A DNA stretch of 13,442 nt, from NCBI GenBank assembly GCA_017538845.1, contig JAFYIC010000033.1, positions 1 to 13,442 on the forward strand, read 5' to 3'. How positions within the stretch are numbered: the stretch's first letter is position 1; each line of letters begins with the position of its first letter. The stretch comes from Bacillota bacterium. Lineage in GTDB: Bacteria > Bacillota > Clostridia > Peptostreptococcales > Anaerovoracaceae. The notes under the pieces were generated by a model, which searched no databases, had not been told where the DNA came from, and saw only the letters and a program-made list of their open reading frames with translations. Positions 11,498-13,442 of the stretch are shown in pieces. The position numbers were made by a program, and so were the translations under genes.

Positions 11498-12121
11498 ATG
11501 GGACTATTTAAGAAATTCTTCAATATGACAAGGAAACCGGAAGGCATTCTCGGCAAGATGATGATCAACACAATGAACAAGGGTCACGGCATGATGTCCG
11601 ACTGGGGAATGTCCTTCCTCGATGGGGTAGAGGCATCCAACATATGCGAGCTCGGCTGCGGCGGAGGAAAGAGCGCGGCGAAATTGATGAAACGGTATCC
11701 CGAAGCGAAGCTCACAGCAGTTGACTATTCGCCTGTTTCGGTGCAGAAAGCTTCGGAACTGAACGCCGGCGAAATAAGTGCCGGCCGCTGCACTGTGCTT
11801 CAGCGCGACGTATCGGAACTGGATCTTCCGCAGAAACCTTTTGACTTGGCGACGGCTTTTGAGACCATATATTTTTGGCCCGGACTCGAAAAGTGCTTTG
11901 GACGGGTCTGCGACAATCTGACAGAAGGCGGGCATTTCCTCATTGTCAATGAGACAGACGGCCTCGACTCGGTAGGACGCAAATGGGAGAAAAAGATCGA
12001 CGGCATGACGGTCTACACTAAAGAGGAAATCACAGATGTGCTGAAGGCAGCGGGTTTTTCAGATGTGAAATGTTTTACGCGCGATAAACTTCCATGGCTT
12101 ACCGTTTTGGCGGAAAAATAG
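11498..12121 (+). CDS. Class I SAM-dependent methyltransferase
   Basis: This 207-residue soluble enzyme has a Rossmann-type methyltransferase core. ICELGCGGG (49-57) is motif I, the AdoMet loop. AVDYS (75-79) gives the acidic residue (Asp76) for the ribose hydroxyls, and QRDV (102-105) the adenine-pocket Asp. FDLATAFETIYFWP (115-128) is motif IV with an aromatic-rich region, and 'LTEGGHFLIVNE' is the post-core strand. The N-terminal 45 residues (MGLFKKFFNMTRKPEG, then a Met-rich 'GKMMINTMNKGHGMMSDWG') are a substrate-side cap. The methyl acceptor is unknown; small molecules are usual for this Methyltransf_11/25 type. The ATG follows GAAAGG. The gene has its own promoter with a palindrome shared with feoAB, so it may be iron-regulated. 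It ends 4 bases from the convergent MFS gene. Confidence 0.88.
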   Translation: MGLFKKFFNMTRKPEGILGKMMINTMNKGHGMMSDWGMSFLDGVEASNICELGCGGGKSAAKLMKRYPEAKLTAVDYSPVSVQKASELNAGEISAGRCTVLQRDVSELDLPQKPFDLATAFETIYFWPGLEKCFGRVCDNLTEGGHFLIVNETDGLDSVGRKWEKKIDGMTVYTKEEITDVLKAAGFSDVKCFTRDKLPWLTVLAEK

Positions 12122-12125
12122 TGTC

Positions 12126-13352
12126 TTATCCCAGTGAGCGGCTTCCGAGTTTTGCCCGCAGTACCAGGCAGAAAAGTATACCGATAAGACCGGTGATCAT
12201 AGCAAGCATGGATATGCCCAGGATGTAATCGTTCCAGATGGACGTGATAAGGTACATGCCCACGGCACCCATGATGGTAAATGAGAAGTTAGTAAGGGAA
12301 GACGCCGATCCGGTGTCTCCCCTTTGCATATTCAGAAGTATGGCCGTAGCGAAGGGTCTCGATATGGCCGACATCATCATTATCGGCGCAAAGCATGCTG
12401 CAAAAGCGATGGGAGCGTTGTGTCCGATCAGGAACATGAGTACTCCGAAGAAAGCGCAGATGGCGAATATGCCGAAAGATACCCGATACGAACTGGCTTT
12501 CCGTACTCTGATGTAGAGGATCGGTCCAAGCGCCGTCACCAGAGCGGTACCCGCGAAGTAAATGCTGTACATGGTCGATGAAAGGCCGAACTGGTTCTCA
12601 TATATATACGCGCTGGAGGCGATGTAAGACATCATCGGGATCTGGATTATGATGATGCTTATCATAAAAGCGGTGAATTTCTTGTTTTTCAGCACGGTGC
12701 CCAGGCGCCCGAATGTACGCAGGACTCCCGTGTCGAGCCGTTCTTCTTTGGGAAGAGTCTCTTTCATCAGCAGTGCCAGAAGCAGGATCACGCCTGTGAT
12801 GATGGCCTGCATGAAAAAGTCCGCCCTCCAGCTGAAGAAGCGGTATATCTGCGCTCCCAGAAGGGGCGCGATGACAGGTCCGAGCACGCTGAAAGCCTGC
12901 GCCACAGCAAGGACCGTACCCTGCGTGCTGCCGCTGAACTGGTCTTTTACTATGGCAGTGCTGACCGCGATCATGCAGCCTGCGCCGATGGCCTGGAGTA
13001 TACGGACCACGATGAGAAAATACACGTTCATGGCAAGACCGCAGGCGACGCTTGCCGCGATATAAAGCAGAATGCCGAACAGCATTGTCTTCCGACGGCC
13101 GATCTTATCGGATATGGGTCCGAAGACCAGCATTCCCAGAGCGAAAAACAAAAAGAACACAACAAGAGTGAGATTCATTACCGAATCACTTGCCTTGAAA
13201 TATGCAGCCATGTCCGGCAGCGCCGGCATGTACATGTCTGTGGATAGCGGCGCGATCGCATTGCACATGGTGATCAGCGCGATCATCCCGCCTTTGCCCA
13301 GCCGCGGCTGCGGTATTCTCATTTCGTTTTCAGTCTGTTCGATTTCTGCCAT
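12126..13352 (-). CDS. Bcr/CflA-type MFS multidrug exporter
   Basis: This 408-residue inner-membrane protein with about 12 hydrophobic segments fits the drug:H+ antiporter (DHA1) branch of the major facilitator superfamily. TM1 ends in TDMYMPALPDM (38-48), the Bcr/CflA signature. Loop 2-3 has motif A, GPISDKIGRRKTM (78-90), with Asp82 and the Arg pair. 'RILQAIGAGCMIAVSTAIVKD' is the motif B region in TM4, and 'VLGPVIAPLLGAQI' is the motif C-like proline/glycine-rich TM5. The frame extends to a TTG at 13388, but that stretch overlaps the end of an upstream gene. The ATG at 13350-13352 lies one base after that gene's stop and gives the usual family length, so translational coupling is likely; the Shine-Dalgarno is weak. 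The substrate cannot be predicted. Confidence 0.92.
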   Translation of the reverse strand: MAEIEQTENEMRIPQPRLGKGGMIALITMCNAIAPLSTDMYMPALPDMAAYFKASDSVMNLTLVVFFLFFALGMLVFGPISDKIGRRKTMLFGILLYIAASVACGLAMNVYFLIVVRILQAIGAGCMIAVSTAIVKDQFSGSTQGTVLAVAQAFSVLGPVIAPLLGAQIYRFFSWRADFFMQAIITGVILLLALLMKETLPKEERLDTGVLRTFGRLGTVLKNKKFTAFMISIIIIQIPMMSYIASSAYIYENQFGLSSTMYSIYFAGTALVTALGPILYIRVRKASSYRVSFGIFAICAFFGVLMFLIGHNAPIAFAACFAPIMMMSAISRPFATAILLNMQRGDTGSASSLTNFSFTIMGAVGMYLITSIWNDYILGISMLAMITGLIGILFCLVLRAKLGSRSLG

Positions 13353-13353
13353 T

Positions 13354-13442
13354 TTATTTATCCACGACCCTGAACTTGCCAGGCGCAAGAGAAGGGTCTT
13401 CTTTATACGAAAAAACGAGATTGGGGTATTTTCCGCTGAAAT
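13354..13442 (-). CDS. C-terminal end of a gene running off the window, product unknown
   Basis: On the minus strand an open frame enters at the window edge and ends at TAA (13354-13356). Its last 28 residues begin FSGKYPNLVFSYKEDPSLAP and end GKFRVVDK. It looks like real protein (mixed hydrophobic and charged, no low complexity). It ends one base before the ATG of the MFS exporter, typical of an operon with coupled translation. I do not recognise the family from this tail. Confidence 0.6.
   Translation of the reverse strand, partial: FSGKYPNLVFSYKEDPSLAPGKFRVVDK

Noticed and set aside
13353..13388. TTG start for the MFS exporter at 13388
   Set aside because: No RBS precedes it and it overlaps the 3' end of an upstream frame. 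The ATG at 13352 is coupled to that stop and fits the family length.

Overview
The window looks like chromosomal DNA from a low-to-mid GC anaerobic Firmicute, most likely class Clostridia. The grounds are strong AGGAGG-type ribosome binding sites, TATAAT promoters, a fused FeoA-FeoB iron transporter, an AbrB/ABC-type pair, a cysteine-bearing XRE regulator and a secreted clostridial-style papain-like protease. Family-level placement (an Anaerovoracaceae/Mogibacterium-like lineage) is only a guess from style. No rRNA, tRNA, CRISPR array or intact insertion sequence was seen.

Layout. Positions 1-310 (minus strand) carry a small AbrB-type regulator, its promoter with two palindromes, and the first ten codons of a gene that looks like an ABC transporter ATPase. 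Positions 475-904 (plus) hold a Phd/YefM antitoxin whose ParE/RelE-like toxin partner is broken after about 23 residues. Its remnant runs into the 3' end of a convergent XRE regulator (862-1374, minus). A gene-free, hairpin-rich stretch (about 1375-1707) precedes a small Tic20/DUF4870-like membrane protein (1708-2019), which ends at a clear terminator. FeoAB (2297-4663) follows, with its own promoter and palindromes upstream and a terminator behind.

Positions 4826-8040 hold a large exported C1 protease with lectin-like, Ig-like and Fn3-like C-terminal parts (4893-7595), then a small protein made of four near-identical 24-residue repeats (7663-7995).

Positions 8066-11376 are the most distinctive part. 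A macrodomain protein with an HTH-like C-terminal domain (8066-9160) is followed, after a terminator, by a probable three-gene operon: a 69-residue acidic protein, a VWA/MIDAS protein and an ADP-ribosylglycohydrolase. It ends at a strong terminator (11348-11376). Two enzyme folds that read or remove ADP-ribose sit around a VWA scaffold protein, so the set may form an ADP-ribose-linked stress or signalling module. No ADP-ribosyltransferase is visible in the window. The two intergenic spacers around the VWA gene each contain a hairpin with a GAAAG loop.

The right end has a class I methyltransferase (11498-12121) converging, only 4 bp apart, on a Bcr/CflA-type MFS exporter (12126-13352, minus). 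The exporter starts one base after the stop of a further gene that runs off the window edge.

A regulatory link joins two distant genes. The 16-bp palindrome GTTAGCAAAAACTAAC upstream of feoAB has a close copy, GTTAGCAGAGGCTAAC, just downstream of the methyltransferase -10 box. This suggests a shared, possibly metal-responsive (DtxR/MntR-like) regulator, so the methyltransferase may belong to an iron regulon.
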